Numbered from the stretch's first letter, positions 46,323 through 58,635 are shown. The stretch is 64,000 nt of DNA from Cladophialophora immunda (GCF_000835495.1 NW_015622546.1:4024955-4088954), one strand, 5' to 3'. Notes: a model not told the origin generated them from the letters alone. Program-made: numbers and translations.

Positions 46323-46985
46323 TCACTCCCCAGTGTATTTTTCTCCTCGGATGGTCAGGCCCCTGTCTAAGAACGGTTTGATTCCCGGAAGGGCTTCGGG
46401 ATCGTGACCAATATTCTGCCCTGCTCGAAACGCTGCCTGCAGATGTTCAGCGTGCTTCCCCCCTTCGGGGTAAGAGCAGTCGTCAAAGATAGTGATTCTC
46501 AGAGGTTCAAATCCGCAGTAGCCGAAGACACCATATCGCCAGAGATGGTGAATTTGCTTGTCATAGCCCCATCTATCGAGTTGTCGAGAAGTCGCGCCAG
46601 CGAGAGCAAGGACTGTACAAGGCCGGTGGCTCAACAAGCTGCCTTCAGGATTGCGCTCCCATTTGTAGCACCAGCCCGCTGACCAAACCCTGTCCAGCCA
46701 TCCCTTCATCATGGCGGGCATCTGGTACCACCAGATGGGGAAGACGAGAAAAATTGCGTCTGATTCTTCCACGAAACGTTGGTGCTCAAGCACATCCTCA
46801 GGCATTGTAACACCCTCGAATTGCTCCCAGTCGCGTGGAGTAAAGATCGGATTGAAACCATCTCGGTACAAATCGATGACCTTGACCGTATGACCTTTGC
46901 TCTGGGCTCCCTTGATAACTTGATCGGTAATAGCGTGGGTGAAAGACTCCTGCTTGGGATGACAAACCACAACCAGGACGTGCAT
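46323..46985 (-). CDS. NAD(P)H:quinone oxidoreductase / flavodoxin-fold reductase
   Basis: A single exon of 220 residues from the ATG at 46985 (MHVLVVVCHPKQESFTHAI). The first strand and the loop HPKQES form the flavin phosphate site of the NQO/MdaB/KefF family. FPIWWYQMPAMMKGWLDRV is the family signature that contacts the isoalloxazine ring. LALAGATSRQLDRWGYD follows. It should reduce quinones or related electrophiles by two electrons using NAD(P)H. The longer upstream frame adds a hydrophobic leader that does not belong to the family, so I used the internal ATG. The gene lies between the Rieske oxygenase and the Zn2Cys6 regulator, all on the minus strand. It could process the quinone or catechol product of the pathway. 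It lacks the iron-sulphur domain expected for the oxygenase's own reductase. Confidence 0.9.
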   Translation of the reverse strand: MHVLVVVCHPKQESFTHAITDQVIKGAQSKGHTVKVIDLYRDGFNPIFTPRDWEQFEGVTMPEDVLEHQRFVEESDAIFLVFPIWWYQMPAMMKGWLDRVWSAGWCYKWERNPEGSLLSHRPCTVLALAGATSRQLDRWGYDKQIHHLWRYGVFGYCGFEPLRITIFDDCSYPEGGKHAEHLQAAFRAGQNIGHDPEALPGIKPFLDRGLTIRGEKYTGE

Positions 46986-47203
46986 TGCGAGGCTCGTGTT
47001 TACAGCGTCAATCCTGGGAGAGGTATGCGCAGTAGAATGTAGGAGAAAAAGCGCTGGTAAGAAGCAAAGAATGAGAGACAAACCACATCCGAAACAGGAG
47101 TCACTATGGGACACTCAACGGAAGTCATCCAGTTTCTGATCGCGGAGTAATCCGTAATCGAGACTTGCTGGCCAAGCTGTGCCTCGAAGTTCTCGTGGCC
47201 GAA

Positions 47204-49032
47204 TCAGATCATCACAAATTGCCAGTTGTTTCTGATCAATAAGTCCACCCAAAAGACACCTGATCCTTGATCCATGAGTCTCCAGGTCTCGAAGACTAAC
47301 AACTTCATATGCCGGATTGTATCAAAGGGTAGGATATGTTGGATTCGTTCAAACCGAGCGATAACCAGAGCCCTGGCTTCCACTATCGTCATTTGCCGAT
47401 GCAAGCTGGAGAACTCATGAGACTGCATGATTGCAGGCAATTGGAAGCATATGTCACACCGTGCCTCGCCCTCACGTTTGGATGGAGTAACGGTGCTCTG
47501 CGAAAGCTCCCCTGATATGATCATAAGCAGTATTGCTTCGATGGTCCGAGTGCCGGAGCTTCTCGAGTTCTGCTCCAACACCTGCAAAGCGTGAATTGCC
47601 AATGATATTGGATACTCCGAGATCGTTCCAGGACTCCGGGGGGTCCGCATTTTTATGGCGTGCGAAGTGTCCCTGGCTGGATTGAAATCTAGGAGGTTGG
47701 GGTAAGTACGGTAGAGTAGGACAAGCCCGCACAGTTGATATGCTTGGGCGATGTTGAACAGGTCGCGGACGGAAGTATAAGGGTCTTGCGGATCCAAGAC
47801 CATGTTGGGTTTGGGAAACTCCAAGGACATCAGTTGATGTTCAAGTTCTCGAAGCTTCTCAACATCAGGGAGTGTGGAAAGAAGTGCCCCCGCCGCAGTC
47901 ACTTGCAGGTGAAGCACTTTCCTGCGCTGCAAGAGGACAAGACGGCCAACCTTTCCCAGGAGGACTTGAGACTCTGGCGAGATACCAGTAAGAGGATGAG
48001 GCATTCGTGGCTCGCGCGAGTTGTGAGGGCAAATTGCCGGTGGGTTCTGAATTTCGCGTGTCTCCGGACCACAAGCAAAGGACAGCATCATCCACCAATA
48101 TACCAGGAATTCCGCGAAGAATTGGGTGGCCCTTGGCGCAACCCTGGAGTTCTCCTGTTGTAGTTCGGACAGAAGAGCAGAGGCAGCATCGTAGTGTTCC
48201 AATCCGAGGTCCTTCAAATCGTACCAGCTACTGCTGAGGCCAAACATGCACACAACAAAGAGGACTTCTGTCTTTCGAGCGGGAATGGACCTGCTGATAG
48301 CCACGAGGCTGGAAGACAGTTCGCCCAGAACCCCAAGCCGTGCCTCGTTCACAACGACAGAAGGATGACAGTTTGCATCGAGACCCGATCTGTAGATACT
48401 GGCAAAATACTTGAACGCAGAGAAGAGTAGTGGCGACCGCCTCCACTGGGACAGTGCCGCAGCACGGAAAGGGCTGAACCGACCATCATAAATGGATAGA
48501 ACACGAGACAAGATCCCAGAGTAGCAACTGAAGAGCAGAACAGAATCCTGGAGAATCGATGACATTCGTTGATAGGCAGGTGTCCTTCCAAGGTTATACA
48601 AAGAGAATGCTTCTGAAGATAACTTGCCCATTACTTCCTGTGCTGATCGTGGCCTGGGCCTTGCGTCGTCGTACCCCAGGGTGGCATGTAGATCAGAGGG
48701 TGGTCCTCCATAGTCATAATGTCGGCCGGTGAGAGAGGAATCAAAGCTCTCGTGGCAGGATGCATTTCGAGAGGAATTAGACCTTGGAGCTGTCACACCC
48801 GAAAGGGACGAATCCGGCTTGGAAACTTTCTCGTGCTTCAAGGACCAGCGGAGGGGCCGTCGATATCCAGGGCAGAGCCAGCCTCGGTTGGTGCCTGAAC
48901 TTCAATCAGATCGTTGTTTCTCAGGTTGGCCATGCTTGAAAGCATACATCTGGAGCATGCAGGCTCCTTTTCATCACACTTGGTATGTGCCTGTCGGCAA
49001 GTTGCACATCCTCCGCGAGAATATTTCGACAT
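47204..49032 (-). CDS. Zn2Cys6 transcription factor
   Basis: Two exons (49032-48948, 48894-47204) give 591 residues. The 53-base intron (GTATGC...TTCAG) lies inside the zinc cluster and splits the codon of C29. The spliced motif has all six ligands, C9, C12, C19, C26, C29 and C36, with spacing C-x2-C-x6-C-x6-C-x2-C-x6-C. PGYRRPLRW follows. The rest is a helical fungal transcription-factor regulatory domain with typical segments such as YWWMMLSFACG and LCGLVLLYRTYP. It is likely a nuclear DNA-binding regulator. Its position beside the oxidoreductase and Rieske oxygenase suggests it controls them. Without splicing, the first frame stops after 64 codons and loses the sixth cysteine. Confidence 0.93.
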
Positions 49033-49471
49033 GCTCGGGCATTCTGGGCGAACTGGAAGGTGTTTACTATGCCCCGGGAGGAGTTTCTCAATGTCCTAGA
49101 GCCAGCAATAAGAACTCGATAGGGAGGGCGGACCACGGAGTAGTAACCACCTGGAAGTTACTCTGGTACGTATCGCTTTAGCAGTTGATTATCTACCTAA
49201 ATACTTAAGCGGCTAATGCAGCGGCTCTTGGCGTGACACGGGCCCCGATTGGCCGCTGTTGAAGGGACACTTCTGCGGACGCATGAGGTTGTTCCTGAAC
49301 CGATATTCGGACACCAGGATTGTCAACGGTCGCAGACATCACAGTGTATCCGTCAGCCTCGCTCGCCAGCTAAATATAAGGTCTATCCAGACGGTCGTAC
49401 GATAGTTCCAAAACCCCATGACAGAGTGAACATCCTTCCACGACCCGGACTTTGGGTCAGCGTGAGCCATC
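49033..49471. promoter_or_regulatory. Divergent promoter, regulator gene / AP-1 gamma
   Basis: The 439-base gap between two divergent genes presumably contains both promoters. No defined site was found. Confidence 0.4.
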
Positions 49472-52152
49472 ATGACCTCCCGTCAGTCGCCCTGTGGATT
49501 GTCTGCGCTGCTCGAGGCCTACTGACAAGTGTTCAAGTTAAACAATTCATCCGCAATGTGCGGGCCTCCAAGACCATTGCAGACGAGCGTGCTGTCGTCC
49601 AAAAAGAAAGTGCCGCAATCAGGGCTAGCTTTCGAGAAGAGAGCGGGGACCACAATATTAGGTCGCTCCATCACAACTGCGATGTGAGAAGGGATGTTTC
49701 TGACCTGAAATAGAAGGAACAATGTCGCAAAGCTGCTATATCTTTTCACGCTGGGAGAACGCACACATTTCGGCCAGATAGAGTGCCTCAAACTCCTGGC
49801 CTCTCCAAGGTTTGCGGACAAACGACTGGGCTATCTGGGGACAATGCTGCTGCTCGACGAGAACCAAGAAGTCCTCACGTTGGTCACGAACTCATTGAAG
49901 AAGTACGTATGCACTGCATTGGGCCCTTGAAGAGCCTTACTGACCGTTCACAGCGATCTTAATCATTCGAATCAATATGTCGTTGGACTGGCCCTCTGCA
50001 CCTTAGGCAACATTGCCTCAGTTGAAATGTCCAGAGACTTGTTTCCCGAAGTCGAGACGCTGGTGTCCACCGCCAACCCCTACATACGTCGAAAGGCTGC
50101 GCTCTGCGCCATGCGAATATGCCGAAAAGTCCCAGATCTGCAAGAACATTTCCTTGAAAAAGCCAAACTATTGTTACAGGATAGAAATCATGGAGTCCTC
50201 CTTTGCGGATTGACTCTGATAACGAGTATGTGCGAGGCAGATGAGGCAGAAGGTGGTGAAGAAGGCGTGGTGGAAATGTTCCGGCCTGTTGTACCACACT
50301 TGGTCCGCACCTTGAAAAGTCTGACGAGCTCGGGATACACTCCTGAACATGATGTTTCCGGGATCACAGATCCTTTCCTGCAAGTGAAGATCCTTCGGCT
50401 TTTCCGAGTTCTGGGGCGCGGAGACGCTGCGACCAGCGAGCAGATCAACGACATTCTGGCACAGGTCGCCACCAATACCGAATCCACCAAGAATGTTGGC
50501 AACGCCATATTGTACGAGGCGGTTCTCACTATTCTAGATATCGAAGCCGACTCGGGTCTGAGGGTGCTGGGCGTCAACATCCTAGGGAAGTTCTTGGCCA
50601 ACAAGGACAACAACATTCGATATGTCGCACTCAACACATTGATCAAGGTGGTCGCCATTGAGCCCAATGCGGTTCAAAGGCATCGAAATACCATCCTAGA
50701 ATGCTTGAGAGACCCAGATATCTCCATCCGCCGCCGGGCGCTGGATCTCAGCTTCACCCTGATCCGAGAAGACAATGTACGCGTACTCATACGAGAATTG
50801 TTGGCTTTTCTGGAAGTCGCTGATACCGAGTTCAAACCCGTGATGACGACGCAAATTGGCATCGCCGCAGATCGATTCGCCCCTAACAAACGCTGGCACA
50901 TCGATACTATGCTGAGGATTGTCAAGCTAGCAGGAAACTTTGTCAAAGAGCAGATTCTGTCGTCCTTCATTCGCCTCATCGCCACCTCGGCGGATCAGCA
51001 AACTTATGCAGTCCAGAAGTTATACGCGGCCCTGAAGTCTGACATCACACAGGAGGCCCTGACTCTGGCTGCAGTCTGGGTCATTGGCGAATATGGTGAT
51101 GCTCTCCTTCGCGGTGGATCGTATGAGGAAGAAGAGCTGGTGAAGGAAGTCAAAGAAAGCGACGTTGTCGACTTGTTCACGACAATCCTCAACTCGACAT
51201 ATGCAAATCAAGTGGTAACCGAATACATCATCACTTCTGCCATGAAGTTGACTACGAGGATGTCTGATCAGTCCCAAATTGAACGAATAAGGCGGTTAAT
51301 GAATTCCAGAACGGCTGACCTTAGCATTGAGATCCAGCAGAGGGCCGTTGAATATAGCAACATGTTCGGTTACGACTCCATTCGAAGAGGTGTGTTGGAG
51401 AAAATGCCGCCACCGGAGATCAAGGAAGAGCAACGGGTGCTCGGCCAGTCAACCACACCTGCAAAGGACAAGCGAAAGACTCTGAAAGCGAAAACGAATG
51501 TGAAAGTTGCGAAGACTACGGAATCCGACATGCTTCTTGATCTTATGGGCGGATCCGATGTGCCTGCTGTTGACACCAGCGCTACGCTGAACGGCCAACA
51601 GCAGACAGCAGACCTGCTGGCAGATATTCTCGGAGGTGGGAGCTCAGTTTCAAGTCCTCCACCACAAACGAAAAGCCCTGCACCACCTTCCAACGCGGAT
51701 GCCATCATGGACCTGTTCGGCAACGGAACTACGAAACCCGCCAGCCCTGCACCTGCTGGACCACAAGCACATCCTGTATACAACAAGAATGGTTTGTCTG
51801 TTGCGATCCAAGTCTCCAGAAGTGGTTCTGCGATACAAGCCATTGCAAGATTCAAGAACACCTCCGCGTTTGAGCAGATGTCGAATGTCGGCTTGCAAGC
51901 TGCAGTTCCAAAGAGTCAGAAGTTGACCTTACAAGCCATAAACAAAAGCATATTGGGAGTCGGCGACGAGGCTACCCAAGGCATGAAGGTTGTTGCAGCG
52001 ACGGGAGTAAGTTTCTTCGTATTTTTACCATTACTCTTTGACTGATTGTTCGATAGGCCCTCCCCACAAAACTCCGCCTGCGGTTGAAAATCTCGTACAC
52101 CAAAGATGGGGGTTCACCGGTGACCGAACAAGTCGACTGGACGGAGCCGTAA
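49472..52152 (+). CDS. apl4: AP-1 complex gamma-adaptin
   Basis: Five exons (49472-49481, 49538-49661, 49714-49902, 49954-52006, 52057-52152) give 823 residues. The first coding exon is only ten bases: ATG ACC TCC C. Splicing (GTCAGT donor, TACTGAC branch, TTCAAG acceptor) yields [20 protein letters not shown], the conserved adaptin N-terminus. The helical trunk has family blocks such as [20 protein letters not shown] and [14 protein letters not shown] hinge of Pro/Ser/Gly-rich sequence with DLL/DLF-type clathrin-binding motifs ([15 protein letters not shown]) leads to the C-terminal ear (from about residue 710), ending VDWTEP. Gamma-adaptin is the large subunit of the clathrin adaptor at the trans-Golgi network and endosomes. 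Confidence 0.95.
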
Positions 52153-52802
52153 GGTGGACGAATACTTGATTGTGTCTTCTTGTGCAGACAAGAAGATTAC
52201 TCGCAAGCATCCCGCCCAAAGACAACCAGCTAGAAACCGGCGAACGTCTTCGAGAAGCGGCCCGGTCAGCGGCGCAAAGCTTTGCCATGGTATAGGGCCC
52301 ATCAGCAAGAATCCGACAGGGAGAAGACTATTCTCAGCTCCGACCGGGCTTCCTGAGACATCTGAAAGCGATGCGGATGTAACGGCAGCAAGCAAGGGAA
52401 TCTGTTCCAGATGTCGACACCCCATAAATTTTGTGTTTCGAACGTGGGCGGCGCACTGAGGGGACGGAAAGTGTTCCGCCCCAAAGCAGTGGTGCATCCC
52501 GCATCTTCCACCCTAAAAAAAGACCTCCAACAAGCCTGTTTCTCGTGTCATCTAGATCTGTTGTCGCGCTCGTCCTGAGTAACTCGAACAGTCCGCCTCG
52601 CGTGCTTTCTTTGCGCGGAAGAACGCCGAGGATATCGACCCGGAGAGAGAAAAGTTTCCAGGGTTACCGTTGCTGCCTCATTTATATCTTTGCTGCTCCA
52701 AGAGCTGTAATAGCAGTCGGACATGTGTTGCTGACCTCTGGAATTCAACTTGACGCTACTCCCCTGGCCAATTCTCTCTTGTCCTGAATTCTTCAGGCAG
52801 CC
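52153..52802. other. Intergenic, promoter of the P450 gene
   Basis: No gene supported. A TATA-like tcatttatatc at about 52679 lies 120 bases before the P450 start. Confidence 0.4.
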
Positions 52803-54413
52803 ATGCTGCTTCCCTTGTTGATATACGCAGTCCCCATCCTCTTCATATTATATCTCCTCAAAGATTACTTCTCTCTGTCCTCAATCCCTGGGCCTTTCGC
52901 GGCACGCCTCTCCGATATCTATCGCCTCCTCCTTGTCTACAACCGCAATGCCCACGAGAAACATCTCATGCTCCACAAACATTATGGGAACCTTGTCCGC
53001 CTGGGGCCCAAGTGCATCTCCATTTCAGGGTCGCAGAGTTACATTCCCCAGATCTACGGGATCGGCAAAGGTCTTGTGAAATCCGACTTTTACAGTTGCT
53101 TTCAGAATATTGTGAATGGACGTCGAGCGGCCAGCCTTGTGGCTATGACAGATGAAAGCCAGCACGCAAGATCCAAAAGGTTGATTGCTCATGCGTATTC
53201 GCTCAGCACGCTGGTAGAGTATGAAGAACTGGTTGACCGCACGACGGATGTGTTTCTCCTCACCCTGGAGGAACAATTTGCCTGCACTTCGCGTTCGCAG
53301 GGATGTGTGCTTGACCTGGGACGCTATCTACAGTTCTTTGCTTTCGATGTGATCGGAGAGCTCACTTTCAGCCGGCGCTTGGGATTCATTGAATCTGGTA
53401 TTGATGCCGACAACATTATCGACGCCATTGGGGCGAATTTCTCCTATTTCAGTGTCCTCGGTCAAATGCCTTGGCTGGACGAAGCAGTGCTAGGGAAGAA
53501 CCCCCTATACGTGAGATATTTCCGGAAGAGTGTCAGTTCACCAATCCTATTGTTTGCTCAACGATTACTTAAGGAGCGACTGGCGGACTTGGAGGAAGGG
53601 GGTGCAGAGAATAAGACCGACAAGTTAAACAAACCAGATTTCCTCAGCCGGTTTTTGAAAACCCGGAATGATGGCACCGAGGGAGATGAGGCGTTGACAG
53701 ACGCTCAGATTCTATCCAATTTATTTGTGAGTACCAAAGCCCATTTTTCAAGCCTCGTCAGCCCCTAACCAAAGTTCGTGTAGATGAATATCAACGCCGG
53801 AAGCGACACGATTGCGTCGACTCTACGAGCCATCTTCTACCATCTCCTCAAAAATCCTGGCTCGCTCTCGCTCTTGACCGCCGAGCTGGACTCAGCTGCA
53901 GCACAGAAGAAAATCTCCAGCCCATCCCCAACGTGGAACGAAACCCAGCAATACCTTCCCTACCTTTGTGCTGTGGTGAAAGAAGGCCTCAGGCTGAATC
54001 CAGCCTTGTCCTTGCCACTTGAGCGCGTCGTTCCGAGAGAAGGTTTGACGTTACAGCATGAAGACGGCACCCATACCTTCCTTCCTGAAGGCACTGTCGT
54101 GGGTATGAACCCGTGGGTCTTCCACCGTAGCCCACATGTCTTCGGCTCCGACGCGGAGACGTGGAACCCCAGTCGTTGGCTCAGCAGGAAAGAAAAGGAA
54201 ACCAAGAATATGGAACACAGTCTCCTCTCGTTCGGTGCCGGGAAGAGGTCCTGTTTGGGCAAGAACATTGCAATGCTGGAGCTGCACAAGCTTGTTCCCG
54301 CGCTGCTCATGAAGTTCAAGATTCAGCTGGATGACCCTAAGCGGGAATGGGAAGTAAGCAATGCCTGGGTGTTGAATCAAACGGGGTTGAATGTCAGGTT
54401 GGCGCTGCGGTAA
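52803..54413 (+). CDS. Cytochrome P450 monooxygenase
   Basis: Two exons (52803-53726, 53784-54413) give 517 residues. The N-terminal membrane anchor (LLIYAVPILFILYLL) is followed by the proline hinge SIPGPFA. The I-helix oxygen-activation motif NINAGSDTIAST starts right after the splice. ExxR is in VKEGLRLNP, the PERF-like region is WNPSRWL, and the haem loop is FGAGKRSCLG with the axial Cys. It resembles fungal pisatin-demethylase-type P450s that act on aromatic or phenolic compounds. It is anchored in the endoplasmic reticulum and needs a P450 reductase. No biosynthetic neighbours suggest a cluster. Confidence 0.95.
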
Positions 54414-54485
54414 CTCTCGGACATCAAGAATGGATCGAATCATTGGTGTCACAAGGACAAGAAACTGTTTCAATGGAACCTGCTA

Positions 54486-56371
54486 TCATGGCCAACGCGG
54501 CGAACTCGCCTCAATTACCTCCACCAAGACTTTCAGGGATCGCCATATGTCTTCATCCCACGATCCTCTTAAACCTTCGATCAACCTTTGCCCAATAACG
54601 CCGATACCTGCCTGCATAGCCATCGCTCTCTTTCGAAGCGCATACTCGTTGAGCCTAATGGACGTTTCATCCGGGAGGCCAATTCCCAACATTTCTCTCG
54701 CCTTCTCGGGAATGCGATGCAAACTTTCGTTCGAGGCCGCAGCCTGCGCCCAGTACCGCTCGATGGGAACGATCTGGTCTTTCAGTCGAGAGAAGTGGAG
54801 ATCGACGATCACCCAGGCCGTGATGGCAGAAATGAGCGGTGGTGACGCAGAAGGAAATATTCGGCAAAGGGCCTCGATGTAGGTTGCATTCGAGATTTGT
54901 GGATTCCGCAGCTCCACGACAGCAGGCGAGTCGAGACAGAGCATGCCATCGGGGAATTCGTCAATGGCCACAGTCACCGCACTGAGCGCCCTTTCTAACT
55001 TTCGGCATCGTGACCATTTCGCGCTCTTGGCTGAAGGTGACAGCTCTGAAATTGAGTGCAAGTCCACTTCTAGTGTGTCCAAAACCGCCCACCTCTTCTC
55101 TACCGTGCGGAACGATCGATCGCTTCGAGTCCTCCGAGGCGACGTCATGAATGGATCTGTCAATTTACGGATACAATTGTCAGCGCCGTGGGGTTCGCGG
55201 GTATCTGATATGCTGGTCTTGCTTCGCTTTGCAAAGGTCGTAAGCTGTGGGACGAACCCGGTCAGAGGAGGAGAGGCTTCCGAGATACGAGGGCAGATGC
55301 TGTCTGAAACGTGGGACTCGATTTGAGGCATATCGCAGGGGGTGTCATACGGGCTGAAGGCGGAGACCTCGATTGCCCCCTGCTTTGGTGTCGATGGAGC
55401 ACACATCCCTTCTCCAGGTGATTCAGTCCTCGATTGACTCGAAGGCGGACGTTGAATATGAACTAGTCTCGGCTTTCCTGGCCCAACGAGGACCGTGGCG
55501 ATCTTCTGAGATACAATTAGTGCACTTCGAACAGAACAGAAAATGTACGAATTTATACCACTCCATCCTCGCTGCCTTCTGTGCGATCAAGGGCGCAAGG
55601 CCCCTGAATGACTTGATAGTAGCGAGCCTTGAATCGCCGCATCCTCTCTTCATGCGACGTCGTGTTGGCCAGCCATCCAGATTCGTCCGAACAAAGAATG
55701 CCTCGATCCTCGTTGTCACGCGGTGTTACCGGCATGGATTCCGACGCTGTGCTTAGATTATCGTTTTCAAGTATCCCGTGTTCGGAGGAGTGGCTTCCTT
55801 GGTCTTGATCGTCGCAGTCCTGATCGTCGCAATAATAGGACAAAATGTGCAGGCTATCCAAAGAATCTTCGTTGGGGATCGGTGTTGGTAAACGCTCTCG
55901 CGGGTTGTGGAATCTGAAACACGAGCCACCTTCTTTCTGCAGCGCTCCCGTAATAGGGCTTGGGAGTAATGAGCTGATCGGGCTCGAAGCAGCTTCATTG
56001 CGAGCCAGGGCACGCAGGTCGTTATAGCTCGCCGACATCCTGCGTAGGCCGGGAGAAGGCAGTGTCGTGGTAGGAGAATTGTTCTCGCAAATGGGCGGAA
56101 ATTCGGGCAGAAGTAATGGAAAGGATGTCTCTTGCGACGTGGCGGTTGGAAACCTGGCTTGCAGTAATCTGCTTTGCTTTGATTTCGCAGACCTGCATCG
56201 ATGAAGCAGCCTTGACAGCTGCGTTCTGGATCCGTCCCCAGTCGGTGGCTGAGGCGACGGGGGTGGTGTCACTTGTCCCTCCCTCGAGCAGTGAGCGGGA
56301 CGGAACGATGAGGATCGATCTGGAGGGTGAGCTGCTGCGTCGAGAGCGTGAGTAGAATCCAATTGTTCCAT
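54486..56371 (-). CDS. Hypothetical Ser/Pro-rich protein with helical C-terminal domain
   Basis: Two exons (56371-55559, 55505-54486) give 610 residues. The 53-base intron has a GTATAA donor, a CTAAT branch and a CTCAG acceptor. Exon 2 reads in frame from KIATVLVGPGKPRL, well above the first ATG of that frame. I do not recognise the family. The N-terminal half is disordered, rich in Ser/Pro with several TPxxSP-like phosphorylation sites (VTPPPSPQPPTG, PSPGLRRMSASYND). The C-terminal 200 residues look helical and folded (SAITAWVIVDLHFSRLKDQ, RLNEYALRKRAMAMQAGIGV). No membrane segment or zinc motif is seen. It converges closely on the P450 gene, with only 72 bases between the stops. Confidence 0.8.
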
Positions 56372-57209
56372 CGTGTTTGTGCGAGCCAGAATAAGTAGGC
56401 TGCGGATGTGGCCCTTTCAATGAAGGATAAGCTGAGACATATATTCAGGGGAAAGGCAGCTGCTCACTTCTGCGCGTGTTGCAAATCCAACTGCCAATGG
56501 CGCCGCGGTCCTTCTGCAAGACGCGAGCAGCCGTTTCTTGAATCTTTCCCTTGCATCGTTGTCGAGTATCAGATCCGGCGTCACACAGAATCGTTCACCC
56601 TTTGGAGCGAGTCTTGTCCAGCCACCTTTAGGGGCGTGTAGCGCAGCAATTCATCCCTTGCTTCAACCCGGCTTCAGGGTGCACACCACAACCGTGTCAG
56701 ACTCGAAAGGTTGCGAGAATTGTCGCACCGCATAGCATGACATTGAAATTTGAGAGGGCATATGCAGCCTTTTAATTGTCATGCCTTACATGACGGGATA
56801 CAAAGCCTGAACACTGCGTTTCCAAATCCACCGCCAAGAGCTGTCACTTGGAAATTGCCACTCTCCAGATAGGAATCAAAGGAGCTGACATCTGGGACTG
56901 AAGAGTTCGATATCGCCAGAAGACTTGGATTCCTTTATTCGAATCTCTGTACAGAACGAAATTGCCGTTGCTCCATCCTCGGAAAATGGATCAATTGAAA
57001 GAATAGGGGATGGCACGCCCATTGATCCGTAGAATAACAAGCTGAGCATACCGTAAGGGACATCCAAGTCATCCTTGAGCAGTTGTATAATGAGAATGGT
57101 CTTTTCAGGGGATACACAAACGTCTATTCCAGCGACCTGTTATGACTTGGAAAACGATACGCCGATGCGAAGCTGAGTCTGACACTCTTCCTGTGTCGAT
57201 GGCTAGGCC
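56372..57209. other. Intergenic, no gene supported
   Basis: Promoter side of the 610-residue gene and 3' side of the transporter gene. Short frames only. Confidence 0.4.
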
Positions 57210-58635
57210 TTATATATGCTCCACTGGCTCTTCTGGCAAAAGTTGCTCACGTTCGCCGTTTCTCCCTTGAGGCAACAACGCTTTGATTGGTGGTCTCACA
57301 AGGTCGTTAAACATGAACGTGCCATACACTAGCTACAGCAGGCGTCAGTAATTTTCCCATGCAGAAACGGGCGCTCTTTAAACTCACCAGGGCAAATCCA
57401 ACCACCTGGAGCCATTTGAAGGATTCCCATCCAAGCCCGAGCGAGACAATCCAGATAAAGAGCGTTCGACAGGTATCAATGATTGATCGAGAAGTTGCCG
57501 AGATGCTTCGGGTAACCGAGAGGCCGAAGAAGTTGAAGCCGCCGATGGAGACCATGATTGCAAGACTCGAAATGCCGATTGCACGGTTGTTAAACACCTG
57601 ACGATAACCTTCCTCGGCATCAAAGTATCCGTGCTTGCCAGCTTTTGTGATGCCGACCGCCAAATGCAGAATGACTTGAATGGCGACCGTGACGATGAAC
57701 CCGAATAAGCCTTCCCATGCAACAACCTTCAGTGGCTCCAGGGCGTAATGTTCCAGAATCCATTCTTCGAGGCAGAACTGTGTAGCGGTGAAGATTTGGG
57801 CGAAGGCAATCAGAAAAATACCCAGGACAGTGCGCAGAACGCTAGGATCCACCGTTTCCACGATAACGTCTCTCGCAGCAAGTATCGTGTGCCGAATCAG
57901 CTCGATGCTACCCTCTTTGGGTGCAGCAGGGTTCTTGTCGCCAGAGGAAATCGCCCCAGCCAATCCAACCAAGGCAACCCCCAACACCACGATAACGAGG
58001 GAAATCCAGTGGTACAAGTAGAGCTTTCTCTTCAAGAACAGGACACTGAATAGACCGACAAACAGAACCAACGCGCCTCGAGTCATCTGGTATATAGAGG
58101 CAGCGACGAACAGCAATCCGACGTTCATCAAGGTTGTGCCTGCGATATCGCAACATGCTGGAAGGCCTAATAGAACAACTTTCCACCCCTCGAGATGAGC
58201 TCGGTCGTCTGCGTTAGGCAAGAGTGGCTTCAGCGCTGGGTCGGTAGCATCGCGTGAAGAAACTGGCCGGACGGTGTCATCTTCCTCCTCCTCCTGCTCC
58301 TCCTGTTCCTCGTCGGTGTTGTGTAAAAGCGGTGCATCTTTGGAGCGCAGGACAAGGTAGCGGTACAGGTAGAAGCCCAACATAACAAGCCAACATCCCA
58401 TCTCGCCGATGAACATTTGTACTCTGTGCAGGTTAGCAATCAAAAACTCCCGTCTGTCGGAGAGTGGAACTTGCGTCTGGATGACCGGTTGTTCAAACGT
58501 CTTATGGTCTTTTGGGTTCTCGCTCCTGCAACCCCGTACACATTGTTGATCTTGAAACTTTGTCAAAAGGGTGTTGGCGCACCCAGTGAGCAGCATCATT
58601 CCCACAAGGAATGGTATCACCGCTTTGACGGCCAT
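57210..58635 (-). CDS. SLC35F6-like DMT-superfamily membrane transporter
   Basis: Three exons (58635-58475, 58423-57388, 57332-57210) give 439 residues. Intron 1 is GC-AG: AC|GCAAGT donor, GCTAAC branch, GCACAG acceptor, 51 bases. It yields PVIQTVQMFIGEMGCWLV. Intron 2 (GTGAGT...GCTGTAG) restores GFALLVYGTFMFND, so the stop seen in the unspliced frame at 57307 is intronic. About ten membrane segments, an acidic loop (EEQEEQEEEEDD) and the EamA-like repeat are visible. Family motifs are GCANTLLTKFQD at the N-terminus, GTTLMNVGLLFVAASIYQM, and RGALVLFVG. Members sit in lysosome/vacuole or mitochondrial membranes, and their substrates are poorly known. Confidence 0.92.

Noticed and set aside
47115..49181. 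Several plus-strand frames over the regulator gene
   Set aside because: Antisense shadows; the spliced Zn2Cys6 motif fixes the minus strand.
57307..57387. C-terminal end SVWHVHV of the unspliced transporter frame
   Set aside because: A GTGAGT...GTAG intron removes it and restores the family-like GTFMFND end.
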